Below, piece after piece: positions 53,832-64,000 of a stretch of DNA of 64,000 nucleotides (its first letter is position 1; the number at the start of each line of letters is the position of its first letter). Made by a program: the position numbers and the translations under genes. Source of the DNA: Anaeramoeba flamelloides (Eukaryota; Metamonada; Anaeramoebidae); NCBI GenBank assembly GCA_027625915.1, contig JANTQA010000047.1, positions 18,972,001 through 19,036,000 on the forward strand. Direction: 5' to 3'. The notes under the pieces were generated by a model. That model worked only from the letters and a program-made list of their open reading frames with translations. It had not been told where the DNA came from and searched no databases.

Positions 53832-55002
53832 GTAACCTAAGGATATTGGTTAATTTCCAATTTACCTTTTGTGTATGTGAAGAGGACTTTGAAAATTACT
53901 CCTTTTTCCAAAATTGAAGAAAAAATTTTCAAAAAAAAAGATCCATTATTTTGAAATTTAAATTTAATAACTATTTTACCACAATTTTTCAAAATTCCTT
54001 TTATTTCTAAATTCACCTAAAGGATTGAAAATATTTGTAAACTTTTAGATTTTTCAAATTTTAATCATAAAGTTTGGAATAATCAGATTTATTGTTTAAA
54101 TGTGATGAAACTTTGTAAAATTTGTTGATCGTCAAAATATTCTTGTTCAGAACTGTTTTGAAAGTAGAGTTCTGGGACTTATCAAAATGGGAATCGAATT
54201 ATGACGTTTTAAATTTTTTTTTGAATTTAAGGTGATCATAGTAATGCGTTCACAATGATAATAATCTGTGTTTCAAAATATAGTCTGTGCTTTTTTTTTC
54301 TAGTTCCAAATGTAATATCCAATTTATTACCCAATAGTATATATAACCACAAATTAAATTTTGAAAAGTAAAACCCATGATATTTTCAGTAAAATTTGAA
54401 TTATTATTACAATTAGTTCAAATTCTTTCATAATATTCTCAATTTTTTACGAAATTTGTGGTTTTTTTGATGCTAAACAATTTTTAAAAATTAACTCTAT
54501 TTTTTGAGATAAATTTTCCAATTTGATACTTTATTTTTATAATTTCTTTTTCAATACCAGAACTTTAAGAAACCAGTACAATGTTTATTTTGGATTTATT
54601 GTTGATTTCTTTGATCAGTTAATGTTTAGGTCTTCTATAACAAAAAAAACACGCTTTTGTATTTTGTAACACCAATTAAACTTGTAGATACGCTTTATTT
54701 TAACAGCAGTACTGTTTTTTTCCAAGAAATAAAAATTTATCAAATCACATTTATTTTTTCGAATGTTAACAATGGTCTATACCTTGTTTTTATTAAATGA
54801 AAATTTTTGATTCAAATTATATATATTTTATACGAATAATAAAAAAAGAAAATTTTTATATAAGTTCTCAAATTTGGTAGATACTATTAGTTGAACAAAA
54901 CCAAAGATCTTCCCAAAATCAATTGGGAAAGGATATTTCTGGGATTACTTTCAGCTTCCTTATGAAACTTTCCAATAAAATTTTAATTAGCTTGGTTTGA
55001 TT
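53832..55002. other. Spacer, nothing recognised
   Basis: A/T-rich, no supported frame, RNA or repeat family. Confidence 0.4.
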
Positions 55003-55569
55003 TTAAGTTTTCCAATCCCTGAAATTTGAAAAATTATTATCTAGTTTTATTTGTGTGTGACCACTTGTTAATTTGGCTCTTAGCTGATCGATCTTGTATT
55101 TGATATGGTTTTTAATTGTGGTTCAAAATGGCAATTTTTGAACAATTTATTTTTTTTCTTTTCCAAAATCCAAATTGAAGAGTGAAAGATTAATAGATTG
55201 GAAGGTGTTTAAGAATAAATTTTGATTTTTATGTAGTAGAAGAAAATTTTGATTTACTTTTTTGTCAAGTCATCAAATGAAAAAAAAATTTTTTTTTAAA
55301 GTTCCAAATAAAAACAAACCTAATATAAATTTCAATCAATTACCCACAAAACACATTTTTTTAAAACTTAAGTTTCAGCCAATTAATCTTATAGACTTCA
55401 ATTAGGATTTCAGAAAAGAAAAAAAATAAATTGTTCAAAAATTGCCATTTTGAACCACAATTAAAACCCATACCAAACAAAAGATCGATTAGCTAAGAAC
55501 CAAATTAACAAGTGGTCACACACGACACTAGATAATAATTTTTCAGATTCCAGGGATTGTAAACCTTAA
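55003..55569. repeat. Foldback element, copy C (complete)
   Basis: Left end TTAAGTTTTCCAATCCCTG, right end CCAGGGATTGTAAACCTTAA. Arms of ~200 bp with CTTGTTAATTTGGCTCTTAG, CTGATCGATCTTG and TTCAAAATGGCAATTTTTGA, mirrored on the right. 567 bp, close in length to copy B. Confidence 0.9.
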
Positions 55570-56095
55570 CAGGATCCACAAACAAATCCAAAATTTTCAA
55601 AATTCCCATATATTAAAGCAAAGTAGATAGGGTATAATACACTGGAATGCTCATGAATCTTCGGTTTGTTTCCTGTTGTTAGTAAAATTGGTTTGAAATT
55701 GTCAAATATATGTAGGGAAATTGAAAGTGTTTTACTCCCTTTTTGATGATAACTTCTAAATTAAATAACTTTACCCTTTTAAATATGAATGTTGTAAAAA
55801 ATAGAGTTTTTATAATTATCGAGATAAATAAAGAGTTCTCTGCATTTTCACAAATTTTGTCAAGTCTAAACATACTATCTGATTATTATAATAGAATAAT
55901 AATAATTTTAATCAAAAAAAAGTTTGGTAAATATCAATCATTCAATTTTTTCGTATTGGTCATTTTTCAAACAAAGTATAGTTTTTACCAAAAAATTTTA
56001 TATTGAAAATCAATTCAAAAAAAATCAAAAAAGACATTTCGTTTACTATTTTCAAAAATTGGATAAATACATGGTACTCTTTATTTACAGCAGTG
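55570..56095. other. Spacer, nothing recognised
   Basis: Several overlapping Ile/Lys/Asn frames on both strands (55679-56221 area) without motifs. Not called. Confidence 0.4.
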
Positions 56096-56567
56096 AAAAA
56101 AATACCGGAAATGAAAAAAATCCCTGACAAGATTTTTAGTTGTGAATATTTGGAAAATTGTTCCGTAATTACAATTCTTTTCAATCAAATACTTTTTATA
56201 AATAACCAAATTTTTTTATGAACCTAATAAACCCACTTAAAGTTCCTTAAAGGAAGGTATCTATAGAACATCCAAGTAATTGTTTGATAACATGAGTAGT
56301 TCATACTTTTTTTGAAAAGCAATAAGGTTTTATAAATGTTTTCTAGACTTTTAGAAAATGAAAATTTGGATTCTTGTTTTGGTTGATTGGATGGTGGTTT
56401 AGGGAAATGTAATTTAATAAATCGACCTTCTAATGAGTGGGTGAGTTATAATTTTCAAAGTTTGATTCTTTTTTAAAAAATGGATTCTATTTTAAATAAA
56501 AGAATGTAAACAACAATTTTCATAATATTCACAATTAAAAATCTTTTCATGGATTTTCACTACTATA
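56096..56567. mobile_element. TA-flanked MITE, copy c
   Basis: The left end CAGCAGTGAAAAAAATACCG, then CCTGACAAGATTTTTAGTTG, is mirrored at the right by ATTCACAATTAAAAATCTTT and GGATTTTCACTACTATA. TA lies at both borders. Interior blocks (TAACCAAATTTTTTTATGAA; CTTCTAATGAGTGGGTGAGT) match copies a and b. Its right inverted repeat is shortened. Confidence 0.85.
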
Positions 56568-57504
56568 TCTTTTAGATTGTAAAAAATCTTTTTTTTACAC
56601 ATTCCATATTTAAATTTATGTTTCATATCTCCAAAATTTTTGAATCTGAACTTATACTTTTGGTTTCTAATTATTTTTATTCACAAGTTGGCCCCAGTTT
56701 TTTGAATTATTTAGAAAGTAAACCCCATTTGAAAATCATTGTCACATTAAAAACCAAATTTTGAAAATAAATATTTTTATCAATTTAAGTTATCTATTAT
56801 ACTAAAAAAAAATAGTATTTTAATCTTTAGTTTTAAAATTAGAAATATTTTTTTTTCATCTAAAAATAAAGTAAAAAAAAAAATAAATAAAAATTGGTAC
56901 ATTTTTTCTGAAATTTAGATTATTATGTCAAATTTGAACAGTAACCATTAATAGACGAAAATTTTAACTATAATCGGATTTTCAACTAAAAAAGAACATT
57001 TTAACTACCAATTATACATTATATTAGCTTGTTGATAATACACCAGAGTTGAAGGTAATTGTATTTTGTAATAATATTATAATTTTCATATTCCATTGCA
57101 AATAAACAAAATTATTTCACGACAAGAAATATTTCAATGATAATTCTTCATTTTTTTTAGAAAGGTGAAAGGCTGGAAATTTAAAAAAAAAAAAGGTTCT
57201 TTTTTGTTTGTATCTTTTGGAAATTTTAGTTTCTTGTCATTTGTTTGTTGAGGGTTAATCACAAAAATCAAATACTGTTTATTTTAAAATTAAAAGATCA
57301 AAATTTTCATTCATCTTGCCAAGATACTCACAAAAATATCAAGTATTAAAATAAATCATCAAAATTCCCGATTCTATAAGTAAATTAATAAATAAAACTT
57401 GTTTTTAGATGTTTCAAAATTCGAAAATTCAGATGGTTTATAAATTTTTTTTTCGAGGGTGGTTGAAAATTTTGTTTAATTTATTTTGTAACAAATTACA
57501 ATTA
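56568..57504. other. Spacer, nothing recognised
   Basis: A/T-rich, no gene or repeat family supported. Confidence 0.4.
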
Positions 57505-57960
57505 ATGGATCAACTTCACCCTAGATTATATTATAATCAAATTACCTTGTGATTAGATATACTTTTTATTACTGTTACCTGCTTTAAATGGATCTTAAAC
57601 AATATATAATAAATTTCATTATTGCAAAATAAATAATTACCCTTTTTAAAAATGATAAATATTATTAAAAATCTTCATTTTAGAATTTTTTTAATTCCTT
57701 TTCCAAATCTAAAAATCTAAAAAACCAAAATAATAATAATCTGGTATTCAATTATTCATATTTTGAACTTCCAAAATTAACTATTTTTTTAATTATTCAA
57801 TTTCAAAGATTAACCCAATATCCACCAAAATAAAAACCCAAAACCTGATTCTTTTTGTTTCATTTTTATAAAGTAAATTGTAATATCAATATATTTCCAA
57901 TATTTCAGAGATTATTTTTTAAAAAAAATCTATTGGTTAAATATAGAATTTTTTATTTTT
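57505..57960. repeat. R4 repeat, copy 4 (5' part only)
   Basis: CACCCTAGATTATATTATAA, GGTATTCAATTATTCATATT, TTTGAACTTCCAAAATTAAC, TAACCCAATATCCACCAAAA and TTTCCAATATTTCAGAGATT parallel copy 1 from 6110 to about 6550. The 3' blocks are missing. An R5 array lies 500 bp further on. Confidence 0.7.
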
Positions 57961-58454
57961 TTCAATTTTTTTCCATGTTGGATTTCTTTTTATTGGGAAG
58001 AAGAGTCACTAAGGAGAAAAATCAAGTATTTACCCACTTATATTGTAAGGATGGAAACTAGTTGGCAAAGGTAACTTGAGAATAAAAAGAAAATGCAAAA
58101 AAAAGACTGGAACAATCACAAAAGATTCCATCACAAAGAAAAAAATGGCATATACTAAATAATTATCTCTAAACAAAGGATTCATGATTTTTTAGAAATA
58201 ATTAAATGATAAAATTTCAAATAAAAGGATTGTGGCTGTTTTTTGAATGTTCTTGATTGAAATGGACTATTTTTTTTTAAATTTTTTACCTTTTTTTGTT
58301 TTCTAACTTGCTTTTTTTTTTCTCTCTCTCTGTTTTTTTTTTATTCAATTTTTCATTTTGTTTTTTCGACCTATAAAAATTTGGAACTTGATCGATTCCA
58401 AAATATTTTTTTTTCTTTATCATCTAAATTACCAATTTACCATTAGTAATTAGA
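57961..58454. other. Spacer with T-rich tracts
   Basis: Contains a long CT-rich stretch (58262-58365) and no supported gene. Confidence 0.4.
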
Positions 58455-58865
58455 ATGGGTACCGTAGAGTACCGTAGAGTGCCTAGGTTTTCTTGAGGGT
58501 TTCTGTTTTATTTGTTAAGTGTTCTAGGTTTTTTTGAGGTTTTCTATTTTATTTGTGAAGTGTTCTAGGTATTTTTTACTTTTTGAAATAAACAGAAAAT
58601 TTATTAAAATTTTCTGTTTATTTCAAAAACTCAAAAAAACCTAACGAAAATTTTTTGATTTTCCAAATAAACAGAAAACCCAACAAAATATAACGGCGCT
58701 TTTCCAAAATTCAAAAGAATAGAGAAAAATCTTTGATTTTACTCAATTCTTTTATATTCTGGAAAATATAATGGTGGTGTTTTTTAATTGAAGAAATAAA
58801 AAAAAAATTAAATAAATTTTCAATTTATTTTTCAAATTAAAAAAAAAAAAACTAACAGCTGTAAG
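58455..58865. repeat. R5 hairpin array, copy 4
   Basis: Link GGTACCGTAGAGTACCGTAG followed by AGTGCCTAGG. Then two tandem GTGTTCTAGGTTTTTTTGAG units like those of copy 5, then hairpins ending AAAACCTAACG, AATATAACGGCGC and AAAAAACTAACAGC. Confidence 0.8.
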
Positions 58866-59329
58866 AGGATCTTTGATCACCCCCTTCATAATAAATAAAA
58901 ATTAAAAATTATGATAATCTGTCTTTTCAAATGATACTATTATTAACCAGTTTTTGTTTATTGTTTTATTTTTATATGAATTAAAATAATATATACTCCT
59001 TTTCAGTTAAATGGAGCCAGTTTTATTGACTAATTATAATATATTTTATGAGATTATTTTATTATTCTTCTCGAAATAAAATTTCAATTTTTAAATCGGA
59101 TCATTTTTTCTAATTTAATCAATTTTTTTTTTTTGATTTTTGCTTTTTTTTTTCTTCTTTTCTTTCCTATTTTTTGTTTTTTCTTTTTGACCAGAAAGAA
59201 AATTTGGATATGTCTCCCCCCAAATAATTTTGAAATTTATGATTTTATGTTAAAATTAAGTTTGAGGAAATTAATGTAAAATGACATTTAAGGTGTAATT
59301 TACACTTCCAATGAGAAGAATAATAACCT
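58866..59329. other. Spacer, nothing recognised
   Basis: A/T-rich, with a CT-rich tract at about 59140-59190. No gene supported. Confidence 0.4.
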
Positions 59330-60220
59330 AAAAAAACAAAATTTAATTTTTATCTAAACTAAACCACAAATTCCAAAAATATGTTCACACCCAAAATCAA
59401 AAATGATAAAAAAAAAACCCAATTTTTCATATTTTCGAATTTATTGTTAAGAATGAAGAGTTGGAACACTTAGTCAAGTAAAGAGGGAATTTTGAAATGA
59501 CTAAATTGATGTCTCCTAATTTAAAGAATGTCTAAAATAGACAGTGTCATTAAAAGTATTTGGAACTTCATTTATTTTTCTCAAATATTATAAAGAAACT
59601 AAAAAGTAAAAAAAAAAAAGAAAATAAAAGGGGAGAAAAGTAAACAACAATTGATTATTGATATGAGAAATTTGAATCATTTTAATCTAAATGAGTTTTT
59701 TTTTGTGTAGGTGATTAGGTGATAATTTATCTATGAACTCCTTTTCCATAATGGCATCTTGAGTCAGTTTTTCATATTTTTCAAAACTTAAAATGTAATC
59801 GTATTTAATTTACCTTGTATTAAAATCCTCTTGTCCACAATTTTTCGCCAAAAAAAAGAAAAAAAATATAATAAAAATAAAAATCCTTGTTTAAAAAATG
59901 ATGAAATGAGCCAGAATAAAAAATTCACTTAATAAATTCGTTAAAATTTCATCAACAGCTATTTGATTGAACAAATAATTAGATACTATCAACTAATTTC
60001 ATTCCAGATTTTTCTATTTAACTGAACTCAGCCTAACATACTATCAACTATTCGGAAAAAATTTCAGATCTAACGAAAATTATTTGTTAACTGGAAAAAA
60101 AAGAAATGAAAACAAAACATAAAAGACAAAAAAATGATAAAAATATTTTTTAAAATCAAAATTATTCCCAAATTTCATGTAGGAAAATATAGTATTGCTA
60201 TTTTTTAAACTGTTTTAAAT
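59330..60220. repeat. R8 repeat, copy 2
   Basis: Blocks ATTCCAAAAATATGTTCACA, AAAAACCCAATTTTTCATAT, GTTAAAATTTCATCAACAGC, TTTCAGATCTAACGAAAATT and AGTATTGCTATTTTTTAAAC match 42330-42900, with extra sequence in the middle (about 59450-59880) that copy 1 lacks. Confidence 0.65.
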
Positions 60221-60525
60221 GTTTCTAAAATTTTGCAATTAATTTTACAATTTATTTTTTTTTTCACACTTAAAACAGTTATAAGAATAATAGTGCAATA
60301 CTTTTCAATTTGAACAAAATTTTCATAATTCCAAATGAATTTCCGAACCATTTATTCGTTTTTTTTGTTTTTAAACAGTTGTAATAATATTTATTTCAAG
60401 ATTTATTTATTTATTAAATATTGTTATAAAAAATTAAAAGATTTAGAAAAATTAGAAAATTAATAAAATTTCACTCAATTTTTCATAAAAACTATCCAAA
60501 ATAAAATCATCAAGATATAATTTAA

Positions 60526-61088
60526 TTATACTGATTCGCACCAATCATTTATAGGTAAGCAATTAATAAATTTACAATTTGGGCACCAACCACTTGGATC
60601 AACATCTTCAATAAAGATATAAATTCCAATTCCAAAAAATATAATCAATAATGAAACTGCAAAAATTACTAAGGGCTTTCTTTGAATACCTAATTTTATG
60701 TTAGGTAAAATAATGATCCCCACTAAAATTCCTGATATAAATCCACCTAAATGTGCAAAATTATCAATTGATGGAAATAACCCTACAATTAAACCAGCTA
60801 TTAAACATATAATTAGCGTTATTAAATTTTTTACTGGTGATTCAATAACTTTCCAATTTTGAATGAGATCACAAAAAAGAATACCCAAAATCCCAAAAAG
60901 TGAACTAGATGCTCCACATGACAATAAATCCGGTAAAAAAATTGAAGAATACAGATTACCACCAAATCCTGAAATTATATAAACTATCGCCATTTTAAAC
61001 CACCCAATAAACAATTCTAATTCATTTCCAAATCTTATTTGGAATACTAGAATTATTATTAAATGAATAATTCCAATATGAACAAACA
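60526..61088 (-). CDS. Rhomboid-like membrane protein, C-terminal exon
   Basis: Exon begins after AATAG (AG at 61090-61089) in phase 1, so the first codon is completed by an upstream exon; an A there gives Met, as in the family's P-M-F-x-H. 187 residues: FVHIGIIHLIIIL opens the first visible membrane helix, IRFGNELE follows, then SGFGGNLYSS, the active-site motif GASSSLFG (Ser 61), and NFAHLGGFISG (His 113). Further hydrophobic helices lead to a Cys-rich tail, WCPNCKFINCLPINDWCE, like the tail of plant RBL rhomboids. Both dyad residues are present, but the Asn usually four after the first-helix His (HxxxN) is Ile here. N-terminal parts (first helix and the L1 Trp-Arg) are missing from the 2.9 kb upstream that I can read; they may lie outside the window. 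Confidence 0.8.
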
Positions 61089-62859
61089 CTATTAATAATG
61101 ATAGATTTTTTTGTTATTTTTTATTTTTTTTTTTTATTTTGAACAGAGGGAAATTAATATCATCTCAAAGAAGAAAGATTATTTATATCTTTATTTTTTT
61201 GATTTAAAACCAAATAACGTAATTTAAATATAAAAAATACAGGTGAATCTTTATATAACCATATAGTTTGAAAAGATAACAAGAAAATTTAAAAATAAAA
61301 AATATTTCTAAAAAAGTGGGGCATTTGTTTTTTAATATTTCAAATAATAATCTTACTTTGCAAGTGGATCTATGAATAAATTCTAGACACAATATTAAGA
61401 AAAATATTAATACTTTGTAAATCATTACATGTTATATTTATTTCAAAACAATATTCCTCAAACTATTTCCCCATAAAAAAAAAAAAAGTTAAAGCATATT
61501 TTTTTTTGAGAAAAATAGTTACAACCAAATTCAATAAAAAACTAGAGAATATGGTGGATATATAAACTAACTTTTAAACAATGAAATGTATTTACAAGTT
61601 ATCCATTATATTTGAAATTTTATAAAGATTAAATATTTTTCAAAAAAATTATTATTTGATCAAAATGAAAAATATAATCACCCGACATTACACATAAAAA
61701 ATAGCAAATAAAACTGAGATCCGAAACGTTCATATGTTTTATGAAAGTAATGCTTTACAAATAAAAAAATTGGGTTGACATTAAGACTTAATAAATTATT
61801 AAGTCCAATTTTTAGATATTTATATAGTTATATTTGAATTGATCTTAATAAAGATATTTTGGAATGAATTTTTATTGCTTTTTTCGAAATGGGTTGTTTG
61901 ATTTTTTTTTTTTATTTTTCATTCTTTTTTTCCTTCCCTTTATTTTATTTTTTATTTTGAAGGGAGGGAAATCAATATTGTCTTAAAGAATATAAGTTAT
62001 TAAACTATTTTACAGTCAACGCCACCAATTGTAATGAGTTAATTACATATTTTTAAAGAGTTTGCATGGATATTAGAAAAAAAAATTGATTTTTGAAATT
62101 TTGGAAATTGAAATCATTTTTTTCACTTTTTGTTTTTTCTTTTTTCTTTTTGTTCGATTTTTTTTTGACATTTAATTGTTTTGTAAATATTTTTTTATTG
62201 CAAGATCGATTAGTTACAATTTAAAAATGTTATTCTAATGTTAATAAATGTGTGAAAATGATTGTAGAAAAATCATATCGATTTATAATGAAATGTTCGG
62301 AAGATTTTGAATTGAAGATCAAAATGAAAAATCTTGTTTTTCTCAAAATGGGTGCCATAAGAATTTAATTTTTTCATTTTTTTTAAAAATATCTTGATTA
62401 ATTAGATTTACTTCGTATCAATATCAACTATTCATCAATGTGTATTATTCCACTTATTTTTTATTTGTTCTTCTTAGATTAATTATAAAAAATAATTGGA
62501 ATTTGTGAAAAAAATTTGGGGGGACTTAGAAAGAAAAAAAGTTTATATATTTATTTTTCGATTTAAAACGAATAATTTAATACCAAAAATGTTTTTACTA
62601 TAATTTTTATCATTGAAAAAAAACCTAAGCATGGTATTCTAAAACGTGCTTAGATATCAATACAATTGTTGATTTAACTATTTTTATAATTTATAAATTG
62701 TAAATATACTTGTCATTTTTGATCAAAATATTTTTTTATTAAATCTTCTTAAATAAATTTCTGATTTTGCGAAATAACTCGAGATTTTCTACTCTTCAAT
62801 TAATTTTTTCATTGTTTTTTTTTGAAAACTTTAATTAACAATCATTTAAAATATGGTGT
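61089..62859. other. Upstream of the rhomboid exon, no exon identified
   Basis: Expected to hold an intron and perhaps earlier exons. A minus-strand segment at 61425-61357 reads MIYKVLIFFLILCLEF and runs into a GTAAGA donor; it could be a signal-type first exon, but the phases do not join to 61088 directly. Otherwise A/T-rich without supported features. Confidence 0.35.
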
Positions 62860-63475
62860 GTGAAGCGCCATAGAGTGATGTAGAGTGCCGTAGAGTGCCT
62901 AGGTTTTTTTGAGGTTTTCTGTTTTATTTGTGAAGTGTTCTAGGTTTTTTCGTTAGGTTTTTTCTATTTTATTTGTTAAGTGTTCTAGGTTTTTTTGAGG
63001 TTTTCTATTTTATTTGTGAAGTGTTCTAGGTTTTTTTGAGGTTTTCTATTTTATTTGGAAAATCTATTGATTTTCCAAATAAATAGAAAACTCAAAAAAA
63101 CCTAACGAAAATCTATTGATTTTCCAAATAAATAGAAAACTCAAAAAAACCTAACGAAAATCTATTGATTTTCCAAATAAATAGAAAAATCAAAAAAACA
63201 TAACGAAAATAAATAGATTTTCCAAATAAATAGAAAAATCAAAAAAACATAACGAAAATCAATAGATTTTCAAGATAAAACAGAAAACTCAAGAAAATAT
63301 AATGTTAGTTACCTATGTTTTTTTTTAATTTCAGAAATTAAAAAAAAAAAACGAACTGCTCTTTTTATTTCTAAAATTAAAAAAAACCTAACAGCGGTTT
63401 TTCAGAATATAAAAGAATAGAGTAAAATCATACATTTTAACTCAATTCTTGTTAATTTCGGAAAAACGAAGTAGA
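62860..63475. repeat. R5 array, copy 5, with 49-bp tandem repeat
   Basis: Begins with the link GATGTAGAGTGCCGTAGAGT and GCCTAGG, then four ~42-bp units of GTGTTCTAGGTTTTTTTGAG. At 63063 the direction flips to five tandem 49-bp units (TCTATTGATTTTCCAAATAA, then ATAGAAAACTCAAAAAAACC, then TAACGAAAA) ending near 63307. The right units are the inverse of the left ones, so the whole folds on itself. The usual A/T hairpins follow. This is the longest and most regular copy. Confidence 0.85.
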
Positions 63476-64000
63476 TTTTTTTTTTAAATTGGAAAATAAA
63501 AATAAAATTTAAAAAAACGTAGTTAGATACTTTGAATTTAAATTTATTGAATTAAGTCTAATTTAAAATTAAACGTATTTAATTTTTAAAAAATTAGACA
63601 CTTTGTAGTATCTCTAAGGTACTTTGGTCCATGTTTGAAATGTCTATATCAGATTATTTTTAAAAATTGAGAAAGTCATTTTTTTTTTTTTTTTTTGATA
63701 TTTTCTCAACATCATTTGAAGAATTCTAAATCTTTTTAGTGAATTGATTTAATTTCCAACAAAGAGAGAAAATATAAAAAATTTCCAAGTGTTAAAAATG
63801 TGCTAGAAAATTTTTTCAAGTATTTGAAGAACCTTTGCAGTAACTAGAGTTTTTTTTTTTTTGTTTTTTATTGAGTCAATAGAACAAGAAAAATCAAGAC
63901 TACCAAAAAAAAAAAAAAAGAATTATTGCGAATGTTGTAATTCTTCAACTATTTTGTGCTTTGAAAATATAGGCACAAAATTTCAAGTAATTTAGAGTTG
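63476..64000. other. Right edge of window, nothing recognised
   Basis: A/T-rich, with T and A runs (63679-63697, 63905-63919). No gene or repeat family supported. Confidence 0.4.

Noticed and set aside
61357-61425. Signal-peptide-like first exon (MIYKVLIFFLILCLEF then GTAAGA) for the rhomboid gene
   Set aside because: Its phase does not join to the exon at 61088 and the Trp-Arg loop would still be missing.
62860-63475. CRISPR-like array (five regular 49-bp units)
   Set aside because: Whole units repeat without unique spacers, the organism is eukaryotic, and the units belong to the palindromic R5 family.

Overview
The window is about 64 kb of very A+T-rich nuclear DNA from a unicellular eukaryote. 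The evidence is GT-AG introns with polypyrimidine tracts, a Pol III-type tRNA gene, TRAPP, rhomboid and UBX family proteins, and long Lys/Glu-, Asn- or Gln-rich proteins of the kind common in amoeboid protists. Recognised genes end in TAA or TGA, which fits the standard code. A free-living amoeba (for example a dictyostelid or Anaeramoeba-like organism) is my guess from composition only; no marker gene fixes the lineage.

Genes are sparse. From left to right: a three-exon gene for a ubiquitin-like protein with a C-terminal membrane anchor (783-1469, +); a FAF2/UBXD8-like UAS-UBX protein lacking a visible 5' exon (7280-8169, +); a 925-residue coiled-coil protein (17453-20230, -); a membrane-anchored protein of the mainly prokaryotic PF09826 beta-propeller family (22238-24331, -); a terminal exon of an unrecognised gene (27960-28158, -); TRAPPC5/Trs31 in three exons, with a 4,138-nt first intron (28868-33687, -); tRNA-Lys(TTT) (40619-40690, -); an Asn/Gln-rich prion-like protein (45015-46829, +); an unrecognised basic protein (49516-50766, -); and the C-terminal exon of a rhomboid-like protein whose N-terminal exons were not found (60526-61088, -).

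Much of the rest is repeats. I could group it by eye into families: TTAA-bounded foldback elements (1-535, 15651-16211, 55003-55569, half copy 41588-41767); a TA-flanked MITE with Tc1/mariner-like ends (3012-3487, 34229-34722, 56096-56567); a composite of hairpin array (R5) plus a ~750-bp repeat (R4); a ~1.2-kb element present as two inverted copies, one carrying a nested MITE (33857-37374); a 1.19-kb element with eight TCGCGA palindromes near its ends (42961-44148); smaller MITEs; a broken DDE transposon (38087-39814); and a LINE scrap inside the TRAPPC5 intron.

No operon-like or pathway clustering is visible; the genes look like independent housekeeping or structural genes. The main story is mobile-element load: one core trafficking gene is still readable across a 4-kb transposon-filled intron, and two other genes (UBX, rhomboid) may have their missing 5' exons across similar stretches. 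Small conserved genes carry introns, while the four longest reading frames have none. All element boundaries were read by eye.
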